Shown: positions 30,848 through 46,052 of the stretch, piece by piece | How the letters are laid out: each line of letters starts with the position of its first letter | How positions within the stretch are numbered: the stretch's first letter is position 1 | From: Beta vulgaris subsp. vulgaris | Lineage: Eukaryota > Streptophyta > Magnoliopsida > Caryophyllales > Amaranthaceae | NCBI RefSeq assembly: GCF_026745355.1 | Contig: NC_079205.1 | Span: 58,033,058 to 58,097,057, forward strand | DNA: 64,000 bases | Direction of reading: 5' to 3' | Made by a program: the position numbers and the translations under genes | Notes under the pieces: model-generated | What the model was told of the DNA's origin: nothing | The model's input: only the letters and a program-made list of their open reading frames with translations | The model's database searches: none

Positions 30848-33004
30848 AGCAATTTTGACACTATTCAGAATCACTTTCGACTTGGAGTTTACTGGTTAGT
30901 AAGCACGGGAGTGCAATGTTTAATTTGTACTAGTATTCTCCTTTAAAGTTCGTAAGGTTTTGATATTTTATTTGAATGGATAAATGGTCGTGTTAATACT
31001 TCATGTTTCACCCTTAGCCATACAATACAAATGCAATGTACTAAAGGATAGTCCATAGGAAGAAAAGGCTACTGTACACAGTCATCCACCAAGAATGTGC
31101 ATCCAGATGTAATTGTGCAGTCGAACTAATGTTCTGCCCAATATGATATTTGAATCGAGTCAAAATGTGTTGCTGCAAAAATTGATCTTAGAGAAATTTA
31201 TTGAATTTGTATTTGCCACAAGAAGCCCTGAGCTTACAAAACCATAAATGCATACGTTGAGCTCCGAAAGGATCCTAACATGTTGCTGCTGAACCCTCCA
31301 AGTGAGCATTTTGTTTACCTCACGTAGTTAAGTTTGGTCCCTGTTGCACTGAAACTAAAAGATCACATACCGTCTTCCCAGATTGGGATGGGATTTTTAT
31401 ACCTTAGAGATTGATAGTTTAATGATTTTCAGTCTAAAAGTTTATTGCGAAGGACTTCAACTAGAGGGGTTCCCATATAGCTTAGTTCATCTTGGCTGCC
31501 TCACAGTATAGCTATTGTGTCCTAAGGCATCTAGTTGAGCTCCCAGCCTTCCTTATCTCCAAGTATGACCAAGTGCTCCTGTGGATATCAGTCTCTCAGG
31601 CCAAAAGTGTATTCTGTGATTCACATGATAGTGATCTCTCTCTTGTGGTTATCATGGCGAATGAACACCATCCCAAGGGTGAAGAGGATGGTCATCCATT
31701 ATATTGTTTATCAGATCTTTTCTTAATTTTACTAATTTGTTATGTAGGCATCATATATATGATCATATTCATAATCCCTCCATCTATGTCTGATGGTCAT
31801 ACACCCAAATGCTGTTCTTCATCCCTCTGACTATCTTGCCCTGACATAATTTCACTGAAGGGCAAGATAGTGTCAACCCTTCACAATGTGCATTCATAAT
31901 ATGTCCCATCACAATGTGCATTCTCTTTTATAGTCATATTATTCGTTCTAAAGCATTTACAGCTTAAAGAATGAAAAGATACGTTATGTGCATCAAATAG
32001 ACTCATGGAACATATTACAAAACTATTATACATTCTGTGCGTGTAGAGGTTCTTGTGATTTAGACATATTGTACCCCAATGGAGTAATGTCTGGCTAAAG
32101 GGATTGCTAACTGTTTTTCTGTGCTTTAAGAAACAATCACACACATATATCCAGGTCTTGGTTGCCGTAAGAATTTCTGGATCTGCAACATAGATGACCT
32201 CTGTAGATTATTTCGAATTCAGACCTCAAGATACTTGTTCTCTTTTGCCCTTATTGCAGTCAATGAACCATTACATATCTTCTATAAGTGGTAGTATCAG
32301 TTAACTATAACATCCTTGTTAAAATGGATCTCATTATATGACTCTATGACTCTATCCATACCATGAATTAATGTTGTTTTCCCTATCTGTTTTGTAGTGC
32401 TTGCATTTGAAGCTTCAGATGTGACAAGTGAGATGTTTGATGCGAAGGCATAAATGTACATAGCTGTGTGTCGAAGATTCATATGGATTCGTCATTATAA
32501 TCATAGGAAAGTATAGGATTAACACACCTCTTTTCTTTTTTTTTGACGGGACACAATCGAAGACACTCGAGGAAGAGAAAGTGTGGATAATGATATAGGC
32601 TGCTGAAAATATGTTTAGGTAGAGTCTGACAGTGAGCTTCTAACTTGGGCATTGTAATGGTCTGGTACATGCTGTATGATCATCATTTTTATTGTGATTC
32701 AAGCAGGATTCAGTGATTTGATATAAATGATCAGTACAAACAAGAAGTATTAATTTACAGAACAATATTTGACTTGATAATTAATCCTACTAGCTTAAAT
32801 TATAATCCATGCATTCCGCCGGCAAATGTGTATGCATATAATGCAATAAATTTCAACAGATATAACATTTGGCGGCACCATCAATGGATCCTGTTTACCA
32901 TTAAAAAATGATTAAAATCTGATCCTCTTTAAAACCAAATTAAACAGTAACAATCAAAGTAACAAAACCTATTGAAAAGTTGTTTATTAACTTAAAGTGG
33001 AAAA
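30848..33004. other. Gene-poor stretch upstream of DODA copy 1
   Basis: No convincing coding sequence is seen; the ORF at 31492-31830 lacks recognisable features. A perfect 13-bp stem lies at 31830-31842 and 31859-31871. The last few hundred bases should hold the promoter of DODA copy 1. They are AT-rich, and I cannot identify a unique TATA box. Confidence 0.4.
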
Positions 33005-35922
<2,918 letters not shown>

Positions 35923-37080
35923 TTCTCACAATCTCACCTTCTACACTTTAGTCCATTGCCAATTTGCCACTGTCCAAAATGATGGATTTTGTATTTGCTT
36001 CACTGCAATTCCGTAAACTTCTACAATAAGAAGATATCAACATTATAGTATCTTTGCTCTAAACATTGTTACAAATGTTTTGATGATAGATTGATAGTGA
36101 TAATGTGATGTTTTAGATGTTTAGCTCCAGTAAATCACAAAAAATGTGATTTAATAGACTTGTTCAGAGGTTTTTTTTTTTAAATGCATTATGGGAGAAT
36201 ATTTTTACAATTGGTTCATTTGTTATTGCTGTTTAATCCGAACGAATGATGATTTTTTGCCAGAAAATACATGTTGTAGTTCAACTATTCTATGGGCGTG
36301 TTCGGCACAAGCTTTTTAAGTAGCTTTTAGTGTCTTGACTCGGTCAAAACACTAATTAGAAAAAATAATAGTGTTCGACAAAGTAGTGGTGTAAGTAGCT
36401 TTTAGTGGTACAAGTAGTGTTTTAGTAGTGTTTGTCAAAAGCTACAATTGGGGTAGCTTTTAATAGTGTATAAATTATATGTTAAAGTTTTATTTGAGTT
36501 TTTTAACTAGTTATTCTTAAACAACTACTTTGACAGCTTCTTTTACCGAACATCAATATTTTATACAACTACTTGGACAGCTAATAGCTACACACCAACC
36601 ACCAAAAGTTACCAGCTAATAGCTACTCTCACAGCTAATAGCTACTACCACAACTACAGTTGTCGAACACTCCCTATGTTTCTTGTCAGTATGTTCAGCC
36701 TATGTATATTCTTTGAATTTTTTCCCTAGATATAGTCAAAAGGAGTTTTAATTCCCTTTCCGCACCTAAATTAAAATTAATTCTCTGCATATCATTCATG
36801 TAGAACTTCATGTCAGAAAAAAATTTGCTTTTTTTTGGCAAAACAAACCGCTACATAGAGTAGCATTTAATAATAAAACAAACTGCTATTTGTTGTAATT
36901 AAAGATGGAAAAAATAAAGGAAAAAAGGGGCGCCCGATTGGATCGAGCAGGCGTCTCATTGTCAATGTTGGTGCCTGGTCGGGCGACCTCCGTGAGTTTT
37001 GATTTTTTTCGTCTCGAGCCTGATCGGACAAAGGCCAATATTATCGTTTTCAGATCTTTTCATTATTTCCTTTTGTAACC
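35923..37080. other. 3' flank of DODA copy 1, with a MITE
   Basis: Polyadenylation of copy 1 should occur within the first few hundred bases. An element with inverted ends GGGCGTGTTCGGCACAAGC and GGGAGTGTTCGACAACTG spans about 36296-36676, with TAT on both sides and AGCTACTACCAC-type repeats inside; it resembles PIF/Harbinger MITEs. GC-rich odd sequence lies at 36928-37030. No gene is seen. Confidence 0.55.
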
Positions 37081-37578
37081 TCACCTTTATTACATGGTTT
37101 AAGGATGCTTATCATCCTTATAATGGAGATTTATTCTAATTCATAATTCCTATTGATTGTGGGAAGCTTTATTTTTCATTGTTATGTGTTTAATTGGATT
37201 GATTATGATCATTAGATTCCTTGGAGTCCTTTGATTTCTTTGGAATATTACTTCTCCTTCTCTACTCCTATAAATATGATTCATTTTCTGATTTTGAGAT
37301 ACACATCATTCCATTCTCTCTCTTCTTCCTTTCTTAATCTCTTTTGGGCATAAGTTTTAGTAACTCCATCTCACACCCAAGTGTGTCATTATGTATTGAG
37401 AGTTGTGAATAATTCGGTGATTACAATTGTGCACCTCGATTGCACCGAATCTCGTTTTCAAGGCAGTGACTTGTTTTTAACGACACAGGTTCTTGATATT
37501 TGTTCAAATGTTGTTCTTCATTCTAGCCTTGAAAACCTTAAAATGCAACAATTGAAAACGAGATTATTATGTGGATTG

Positions 37579-38010
37579 TTTTGGCTAATCCAATGTTGAA
37601 CAAGACTCTTCCCGACATCTCTTAGTTGGAGCCTCTTGATGGCAAGAATTACAACAGATGGTCACAAAAATTATTGATATTTTTTGAGCAACTTGAAATA
37701 GATTACGTCATCTATGAGGATGTGATTGAAGCAATTGTAGCAAGCAAAGCAATAGCCTTGGATCCCTCCCTTTCGGCGGAGGTCCTCAAGAAAACGGCAG
37801 ATGTATTGACGAAGAATGAAAAAGACCTCAAGAAAACAGCAGATGTATTGACGAAGAATGAAAAAGACAACAAAATTGTTTGAGAAGAATCTTGTTTGAT
37901 TTCCTCATCTCTAATTGATCAAGCAAGTTCATTTGAGATACTTTGCAAAAGTATGGAACCATCTTGGATCATGTTCATGACTATGGGAGCATCGTTACCG
38001 ATATCCCAAG
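37579..38010 (+). pseudogene. copia gag fragment
   Basis: The frame reads through ANPMLNKTLPDIS, meets a TAG at 37623-37625, and continues LEPLDGKNYNRWSQKLLIFF, typical of the start of copia gag (DUF4219/UBN2 type). It then runs through two identical 14-residue blocks (LKKTADVLTKNEKD) before a stop at 37880. Broken gag-like sequence goes on to about 38010. The 350 bp before it (TATA-like CTCCTATAAATATG near 37265, CTCTCTCTTC leader) may be an LTR remnant. No pol is present. Confidence 0.75.
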
Positions 38011-38532
38011 TAAAGGGATGAAAATGTGTGTGGGGAAATTCTCACCTTCATAAAATAACTACAGAAATTCCTTAAAAAACAATTTCATTTATTGATACAA
38101 AGACAACCAAACAATGAAAAGTATAATGAAGAGCACTTTAAAAAGTTTTTGTTATTGTTGAATATTTTTAAATATAATTCTTCAGAGTAGCTTGGAGAGA
38201 GAGAATAGATAAGAAAGAGTGAAGAGCGAGTTGGAAAACCATGTATACATGCTGCTCTAAAGTAATTGGGTCAAACTAAAAACAGAGGATGTATATCCCA
38301 CAAGATTCATTCATGCTCCTATTTCGATTGTTTCCTCACTTTTACTCTTGCATTCAGATGGTTGTATCATAAAATAGGAGAAAGAGAGCAAATTTTACCA
38401 AATAAACTGATGTTATGTAATAAAATTCATAACGTTCACCGCAAAACAAAATCTAAACTTCAAAATAAACACAAAAAAAAAAAAAAAAACAGTTCTTCAA
38501 CATTGAACTCTCCTCTGAACTTTCCCTACTGA
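38011..38532. other. Downstream flank of RPS21, no gene seen
   Basis: This is AT-rich sequence. The right part is the presumed 3' untranslated region of the minus-strand RPS21 gene, with an A-run at 38472-38490. Confidence 0.45.
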
Positions 38533-40010
38533 CTACTGTCCACATTGAGACCTCTGCTTCTGCCACAGACGATCAACAGCACTGTCAGCATCACCCTACA
38601 CAGCCGACCAAATTCATTTGTAAGGTTACATATTGCAAACATCAATTAGAAACAAAGGAACACAAGAAAAATTAAACAGTTAAAATGTCAACAATCAAGA
38701 CCTGAGCACGGACAAAACCCGAGAGAGCAAAGGTGGTTGCAGCCCCGTTGTAGACACCCCTGTCATCCAAGTGACCGATGTTGATTTGGACCGAGGCATG
38801 GTCCTTAGCAGTGATCAGCCTGTTAGTGGCCGAACTGGATAACACATACAGCCACATATAAGGATCAAATATCTGATTTCTATAAAACTAAAGAAAATAT
38901 AACTCAAATTAAATGAATATCTACCATTTCCTGGGGATGTAAAGATCCATAATCTCTCCCTCATCGTTCTGCATCTTGGCTAATTTCTTGGGTAATCACA
39001 CAGCAGTGCAAATATCTGCTTCATCCACACAAATGATAAGAATTATGCTCTATGAACCCGTTCTGAGCAAAAATTAAATTCTATATGCAAAGAGTATGAC
39101 ATTTCACAAATGTGCTACATAAACTGAAACAAGTACAACGAATAATTAAGTCGAATGATTACGTACGAACACTGGAAAGCATCATCCCCAACCTCCATCC
39201 CCTACCCCAAAAAATAATTGAAGAAAAGGTCTAGCATCATACAATACTATCTATTTCACTGTTGATTTACTAGTTGTTCTGGAGTAGTTACTAATCAATT
39301 TCCAGTCTTTCACTCATTCTAGATTTCAGTCGCTAAACTTCAAAGACTGATTTCATGAAACAAACAAGAACAAACGAACAATCGCATGAAATTTTGCTCA
39401 TGTACAAAAATTGTAACATCAAAATTCTTATCATTTGATTCATACATAAATTAACAAGTTATACAAAAAATTCAAACCCTAAGTTTATAGAATTCGAACA
39501 ATCTCCACCCCTACCCCAAAAAAGGAGAAGAAAATATCTAGCATCACACAATACTTTCTACTTCACTGATAATTCACTAATTGTTTTGGAATAGTTACTA
39601 ATTAATTTCTAATCACAAAACTTCATAAATTGATTTAATGAAACAAACAAGAACAAACGAACAATCGCATGAAAATATGCTCATATACAAATTATAACAT
39701 GAAATTATTATCATAAGATTCCATGAAACAAACATGAATTAACAAGTTATACCAAAAATTCAAATCATAACTTTATAACATGTAAATTAACCCTAAAAAA
39801 TAAAATACCATGAGATAAAGAAAAAAAAGTTGAATTCGTGAAACAAACAAAAACAATCGTATGAATAATTAGATCATAAAAATCGCAAGAAATTGAATAT
39901 CACATGAAATTATCAAAGAGAAGAAGAAAAACCTGGAACGATGTTTGAAGAGCCTTCGAAAATCGTTCGAGTGAGGGAGGCTGAGAGGTTTGTAAAGACT
40001 AGGGTTTGGG
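38533..40010 (-). CDS. RPS21: 40S ribosomal protein S21 (eS21)
   Basis: Coding exons 38974-38925, 38834-38702 and 38595-38533 give 81 residues, the usual eukaryotic eS21 length; introns are in phase 2 and phase 0. Characteristic segments are DLYIPRK at the N-terminus, [19 protein letters not shown] in the middle, [15 protein letters not shown] and DRLWQK near the end. The protein is a small-subunit component needed for late 18S rRNA processing. A non-coding first exon ends at 39933 (donor GTTTTTC), leaving a leader intron of roughly 0.95 kb before the ATG. That intron contains a diverged direct duplication. The gene sits between DODA copies 1 and 2, on the opposite strand, with a typical ribosomal-protein promoter. 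Confidence 0.93.
39191..39785. repeat. Diverged tandem duplication in the RPS21 leader intron
   Basis: Two copies of about 300 bp (39191-39490, 39495-39785) share CCTACCCCAAAAAA, CTAGCATCA, ATTTCA/CTTCACTG and AACAAACGAACAATCGCATG in the same order. They have several small gaps, so the duplication is not recent. Confidence 0.8.
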
Positions 40011-40070
40011 GAAGATGATGGATTTATATAGGCCATGTGGGCTTAGGGTTTTTATAGAGTGTAATGGGCC
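39999..40070 (-). promoter_or_regulatory. RPS21 promoter: TATA, telo boxes, site II
   Basis: Read on the minus strand there is GGCCCAT (40064-40070), a telo box AAACCCTAAG (40042-40051) overlapping a site II element AAGCCCAC (40037-40044), a TATA box TATATAAAT (40022-40030) and a second telo-like AAACCCTAG (39999-40007) near the likely start of transcription. The combination of telo box plus site II (TCP-bound) elements is known to drive plant ribosomal protein genes in dividing cells. Confidence 0.8.
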
Positions 40071-40548
40071 GAAAAAGTTTGGCCAATGTTAAACATAAGT
40101 TTGATTATGGAATTAAGATAGATTTTCTCCCTCTTACTAGTTTAGACTTTAGATTTTCGACACTTGCTTAGGTTCAGAGTTTTGGAGTAAATTGTTATGT
40201 GAGTTATAAAAAAAAAAGATAAAATATTAATTTATTGTGAGCCAAGAAATAGAAAGATGGTGATAAAAAGAAATATGATGTTTTATGTAGAATATGATAA
40301 TATAAAATTAGTGGTTCCACTTGAAAACAGATTGAAGAAAAATAGGTAAATTAATAAGAGACAACCCAAATGAAGAAAGTTGGTAAACTAATAATAGTAA
40401 CCGATAAAGATAGCTTTAATAGTAACTTATCTTTTTATTATTACTAACTTTTTTCGGGACAAGATACACATGGAGGTGGGAATGAGTATTTGCATGTTGA
40501 GGTCCCTTAGCCCCCATTAGTTATCAACTTCTCATCACAGTAAGCTAA

Positions 40549-41521
40549 GGCCTTGTTTGATAAGTTGAGGTTTGGGAAAGAATTAGAGGTTTTAACGCAT
40601 ATTGACTAGTCATCGAATTCTCTAATTTGAGTGGTTGGTAAAATAAGTTTCAATTAATTGATTGGGGCCAAAATATTCTTTTTCAAACAGCTGAGGATGA
40701 GCTTTTTGATATTAGAGATTTGAAAATGAGTGGGTCAATTACATTTATCCATCTATGTCCTAAAGCTGTTGAAAAAATACATTAATGGAAATAATAAAGG
40801 TACAATAATGAATTATGGACATGTCCATATTATCATAAGGGAGTTCCTCCAGGGATTTTGCAGCAAAGTTTAGTATTTGCACATCTTATAGGGCGGAGCT
40901 TTTGGCGACTGGGATGGTCTTAAAAATGGCATCCAACATAGACATTCAGAAGCTCATATTACAAATGGACAACAAAGCATGCTTGGAAGGACCTCAAAAT
41001 CAAAATTATCATGGTTGAGATTTCATATTCTTAACTAGTGTTTAGGCCCGGGCGACGCCTCGGGGTTTCTCTAGTGCTACAATTTAGTAGTAGTTAAATA
41101 AGTCATCTCATACTCATTTAAAAAGTCATGTCATTCATTATATGGATTTCAAAAGTTCTCTTTTCATACATCATCATTAATTTTGATTAAATGAGCAATA
41201 ATAGTATAGTGGAGTGATGGTTGTATCTCTTTCTTTCATACTTGAGGTTGTGGGTTCAAATGTTCATAGTTCATAGCTCCCCTTCTTCATGAAGACATTT
41301 TTAGTGTGCCTATCCCTCGCCTAGTTCCCCAGCCTTTTTGTCTGTAAGCGTCATATTTATTCCCTTTTTTGCATAAAAAATGGTCATTTTACACAATTAT
41401 ATAGCAATCATATATCGGCTATTTACCAAACACCTTTAGATAAAATATCTAATACAATTAACTAGTCAACTAATACAATCAACTAACAATTAACAACTAA
41501 CGATAATTGTCAAATAAAGCC
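40549..41521. mobile_element. Tourist-like element with a nested Helitron end
   Basis: The inverted ends are GGCCTTGTTTGATAAG and GGCTTTATTTGACAATT, flanked by TAA and TTA. The same family, in opposite orientation, sits at 55147-55666. Inside, at 41034-41070, the minus strand reads GAGGCGTCGCCCGGGCC then CACTAGT, a Helitron 3' terminus with its hairpin. A third element has therefore inserted here; its other end was not found. Confidence 0.65.
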
Positions 41522-42321
41522 TTAGTTTTATATTACTTTATCCCACTCTAATATGGGTTTGAGCCAAGATCTATAGAAAATATAAAACAACCGGCTTTAA
41601 GAGCCAAATAGATTAGGCAAGTAAGGAATAGAAGAAAAGACAAATAAATCTTGATGGACTATGAACTGCTAAAATTTAGGTAATAGTGTGGAACAGTGGA
41701 CAAACAACTATACCTTATTGCCCATTGGAGTTGGACAGAATTAAGGCTGTTCAAAGTGTGGGCTGGACCGCACCAAACTGCAACTCAAACCGTTATTTCG
41801 CGGTTTGGGTTGAGTTTTAATTTGTGTAAACCAAAACCACCCATAGGCCCAACAAGCCCCCCCTCCCCCTCTTTTCCCTCCCCAACAATATTAAAATTTT
41901 TGCTTCCACTAAGTTTTAAACCTTGATCTCCTATGTGGGAGATAGAAAACCATACCATTAGAACCAAGGGTCCTTGATACTGCGACAACGACAATCATAT
42001 TGCCTTTTAATGTAGAGATCCCATGTATAAATATCCTGTCAAAATTTACCAATAAAAAGTAAGATTCAATAAAAACTTGATAAATGAACATGAACAAGTT
42101 AATCAATCCCGAAGTGAAATTCATTATGCTATTTCCAAACCTCATAATTTAAACAGTCCAAATCTCAGCTGTTCACCGAGACTCAAGAGATTTAGGTAGG
42201 CTATGTTCTTTTGAATTGAATTAATGAATATTTAGTCAAGAAGATTCAGTTCAATTGGTTTTCTCTGACAAAACAAGTTAAATTTAATTCAAACAAATCA
42301 GTTCCATTTAATTTAGTTTAA
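41522..42321. other. Intergenic, no gene seen
   Basis: This stretch has repeat-like sequence around 41750-41830 (GGTTTGGGTTGAG) and a CAATTC-rich arm near 42200-42310 resembling the elements at 18848 and 33881. No gene is supported. Confidence 0.4.
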
Positions 42322-42588
42322 TCTATACTAATATATTAAAAGGCATGCCTAAGCCAGAAACGGTGCCACGTGACGCTCTCCCTAAGGAAGTTTTACTCCA
42401 TGTAATGGACAACAATAAAAAAAAAATTAGAAATTGCATAGTGTAAGGTTTGATCCCGAAACCTCAAGAACATACACTAAAGTCTTAACCACTAGACCAA
42501 ATAATATTTAGTGTTATCATCTTAAATTATAACTTTAATAAATGAAAATTTTCCGTACCTGGGGCGTAGCCCGGGCCTAATAACTAGT
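42322..42588 (+). mobile_element. Short non-autonomous Helitron
   Basis: The 5' end is TCTATACTAATATATTAAA. The 3' end has a GGGC-GTA-GCCC hairpin (42562-42572) followed by CTAGT (42584-42588). It lies between host A (42321) and T (42589) with no target duplication, as Helitrons do. It is 267 bp, inserted 73 bp upstream of the earliest start codon of the SET gene. Confidence 0.85.
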
Positions 42589-42757
42589 TCAGTCTAAAAA
42601 AACAGAGCCGTGGTCAGTCTTCAAGCTAGCTTTTCACCTTCAACAATCAACCGCTCCAAAGATGCCATTTAGCTTCCAACGTCTAAAACCCTCTCAAAAT
42701 CCTGTCGCAACGAAACCCTCTCAACATCCCTCTCGACGACGACGACTTCCACCAACA

Positions 42758-45700
42758 ATGGCTTCCAGTTCCAGGTACACATTCTCTCTCCTCATTTTTT
42801 CTCCATTCTCCTCCTCATTCCTCTCTTCCACTCACTACTCTTTCTCTCTCCTCTCAACAGGCGTCTTCGTGCTTTCAAACGATGGATGTCCTCAAACGGC
42901 ATTAAATTCAGCGACGCCCTAGAATTTCTGGAAACACAAAACTCCGGAATCTGCGTCAAGTCAAAATGCGACTTAAAAGAAGGAGACCTAATTGCTACAA
43001 TCCCTAAAATTGCTTGCTTGACGATTCGAACCTCCGCAGCTTCGTCAATGATTGAAGCTGCTGATTTTGATGGATTGTTAGGACTTTCTGTTGCGGTTAT
43101 GTACGAGAGAAGTTTAGGTTTGAAGTCTCCTTGGTGTGGTTACCTTGACCTGTTGCCTAAATTTGAGCCTTTGCCTTTTGTTTGGAGTTTGGATGATGTT
43201 GATCGCCTTCTTTGTGGTACTGAGCTACATAAGGTGCGGTTTCATGACCTCTTTATATAGTCGTGTATTCGCTGTACACGCGATTATACCATGTGCGCGG
43301 TACACCCAAGGCTTTTCTTTCATTCATTTTGATTCTCATTGTGCTAATAGTTGCTAAACAAGATTATATTGTTGGATGTACCATGCTCACAGTGTGAAAT
43401 TTGCATATCTAACATATGTTTGATTCATGCTTGGATTGATGGAAATTGTTTTTCTGTTTTTGTGGAATTTGGTATTAATCTTGAGTTGGCTTATCTATTC
43501 GTGATTTTGTTTTCATTTGAAATTTGTGAACTTCAAGAAATTGTGGTGATATTGTGTATGTATACATGAAGTGTGATCATGTTTAACAGCAGTAAGTATT
43601 GACATGGTGTAAACAAGGGCAATTAGGAACTGTGCTTATAGTGATGATTAACAGCTAGGATGACCTTTCAAGAACTTGTGGTAGTATCTCTCTTGTTTTA
43701 ACTTTTAATATGATACACCACTTTGGGTATTTAGAGTTCTATCTTCTTCTTCCATTCCTTGGTAGATAGAGAACTTGATTAGTATTTGTTTTCAGTTGGC
43801 TAAGTTGGCACTAGTTAATATTCGGTTTGAAGAAACCTTGGTTTGGAGCTTGGATCTAGGTTGTGTTTGCTCTCGTTTACCTATGAATTCCAAAAAGATG
43901 TATCTATTTTTATGCCCAAGGATTTGCATTTATCAGATTCTTGAAAGAGCTCATCAAAAATTGTTTTACTTAAAGTTGGAATTGCGTAAGTTAGTGCGAG
44001 TTACCGTCTATCTGAACTCATTGTTCAGCAATCAAAGTGTAGCCTGAGCTTCTAGTGGAAAGTTCCAGTAGTATAGTTCTTGATCTATGACATTACAGTT
44101 TTGCTTACAATCCCCGGACCCTGCTTATCAAATTCTACTTTAAGTTTTATGTGAGTGTAGCTAAGGTGAACTTGTTTTGATATCATAGGTTTTGCATGCT
44201 GGAGTTTTGAGATTTCTCCTTTCAATCTCTCGTAAACAGTGTAGCTAGGAGATGATGTTTTAGTGTTTTTCCAATTTTCATGATTTTTGTACACTTGTAG
44301 GCAGACGATCAAAGAAGACAAAGCTCTCATCTATGAGGACTGGAAAGAGTGCATTCTACCTCTAATTCATTCAGCTGAATTTGCACTTGATCCAAAATTT
44401 TTCGGTGTTGAGGATTACTTTGCTGCAAAAAGCCTTATAGCATCTCGATCCTTTCAAATTGATGACTACCATGGCTCCGGAATGGTTCCTTTGGCGGATC
44501 TGTAAGTTAAATACTTCCTTCTTAGTTCTCACCCAATGGAAGTATTTAGATTACACTGCTACAACTGAGAGCTTTCTTTCATTGCAAAATCCATGATGAT
44601 TTGGTGATTGCTAATCAAATGCTTTAAAATGAATAAAATCTCTAGATGCTCTAATTCTTTGCGTACTGCTTTCTGACTTTAAAAGGTTAATAGAAATTTT
44701 CTTCTTTTCTTCAGTTTTAATCACAAGACCGGAGCTGAGGATGTGCACTTTACCTCTGCACCATCTCCTGATGATTCCGATGACAGTGCTGACAGCGTGA
44801 CTGATGATGAGAATGACAAAAATGAGGAATTTCAATCAGAGACATCTCAGTGTGAAGATAATGGTTCATCGGGTGCTTCACTTGTTCCGAGCTCCTTAGA
44901 TGGTCCTAACTTGGAGTCTGAAGACATACCTGACAATCCCCTTGTCTTGGAAATGATTCTTGTGAAAGATGTCAATGCCGGTGCTGAGGTATCTCTTGTT
45001 AGGCTTTATCTACTCTCTATATGTTTTTTATTTATCATCATCATTCCGAAGATGACGCATTGTCATTTGGGCTTCCTATTATTGCCCCTTTCTTAGTGTT
45101 ACCTGATTTGCTAACTAATCCGAAAAAGGCAAATACGTGCAAGTGGTATACTTTTGGATCTTTACGTACCCATTTTGTTATATCATGAATTAGGTAACAC
45201 TCCCCTCTCCCATCTTCCCTCTCACTTAAAGTTGAAATTGTGGTAATTACTTCATTTTTCCATAGTGATCTGTGACTCTGTTCCACAATGCCTTGTTTTA
45301 ATTGTTATAAATTTGAGATGGCATTCTGGGCATCATATATGCAAACACGGGCTTCCTCTCTTCTGAGTTCTGACATTTCTTATCTATTTCAGGTCTTTAA
45401 CACATATGGGTCTATGGGAAATGCAGCATTGCTCCATAGATACGGATTTACGGAACTAGACAATCCTTATGACATTGTCAATATTGATATAGAATTGGTA
45501 CTCCCGTGGAGTTCATCTCTCTTTTCTAATCGTCACAGTAGAGCAAGACTATCTTTATGGAGAAAGCTCGGCTACTCAGGTTGTGAAAGCGAAAATTCAG
45601 AATACTTTGAAGTTTCATATAACGGTGAACCCCAACTTGAGCTATTGTCCTTGCTTTACATAATCTTATTGTCTGAAGAAGCATATACTAAGTTGGATCT

Positions 45701-46052
45701 CACCTTAGCCTTTAAAGGAAATTCCACCGAGTCTGCTTTAACTATTATGTCAAAGAAAGGCAAAGTTCTAGAGGGAGAAATTTCTGAAATGACTAGTGAT
45801 ATGTTATTGACTAAGGGTGTCTGTAAGGCTCTAATATCACTTGCTGATATAAGAGAGCGCCTGTATGGCACAAGCTTGTTGGAACATGAAATCGAGAACC
45901 TAAGTAACTGTGATTGTACTACCGAAAGAAAGTTGTACCATTCATTGGTCCTTCGTGTCAGTGAAAGAAGGATCTTACAAAAGCTGAGAACTTACGCTGA
46001 GGCGGGTGCTAAGGCGCTAAGGCCGCATGCGAGGAAGAAGTTGAAATCATGA
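42758..46052 (+). CDS. SET-domain protein lysine methyltransferase (SETD6/LSMT-like)
   Basis: Five exons, 42758-42774, 42861-43233, 44305-44501, 44715-44988 and 45393-46052, join in frame to 506 residues. The SET domain is split by an inserted helical region, as in the Rubisco LSMT and SETD6 family. N-terminal residues 20-60 hold the SNGIKFSDALEF and ATIPK segments. The catalytic core shows ADLFNHKTG (N198, H199) and VFNTYGS (N290-G293), the residues that bind S-adenosylmethionine and close the substrate channel. An acidic, Ser/Asp-rich stretch at about 210-265 is likely disordered. The C-terminal 200 residues match the Rubisco-substrate-binding helical domain. It methylates a lysine of an unidentified partner. 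An in-frame ATG at 42662 would add 32 basic, Ser/Pro/Arg-rich residues that look like an organelle-targeting peptide, so the true start is open. Confidence 0.9.

Noticed and set aside
31492..31830. 112-codon ORF upstream of DODA copy 1
   Set aside because: It has no recognisable domain, no splice or promoter context and composition like its surroundings. An overlapping frame of similar size is equally open.
41785..42145. Overlapping minus-strand ORFs between RPS21 and the SET gene
   Set aside because: Repeat-derived sequence with no domain, no splice sites and no conservation cues.
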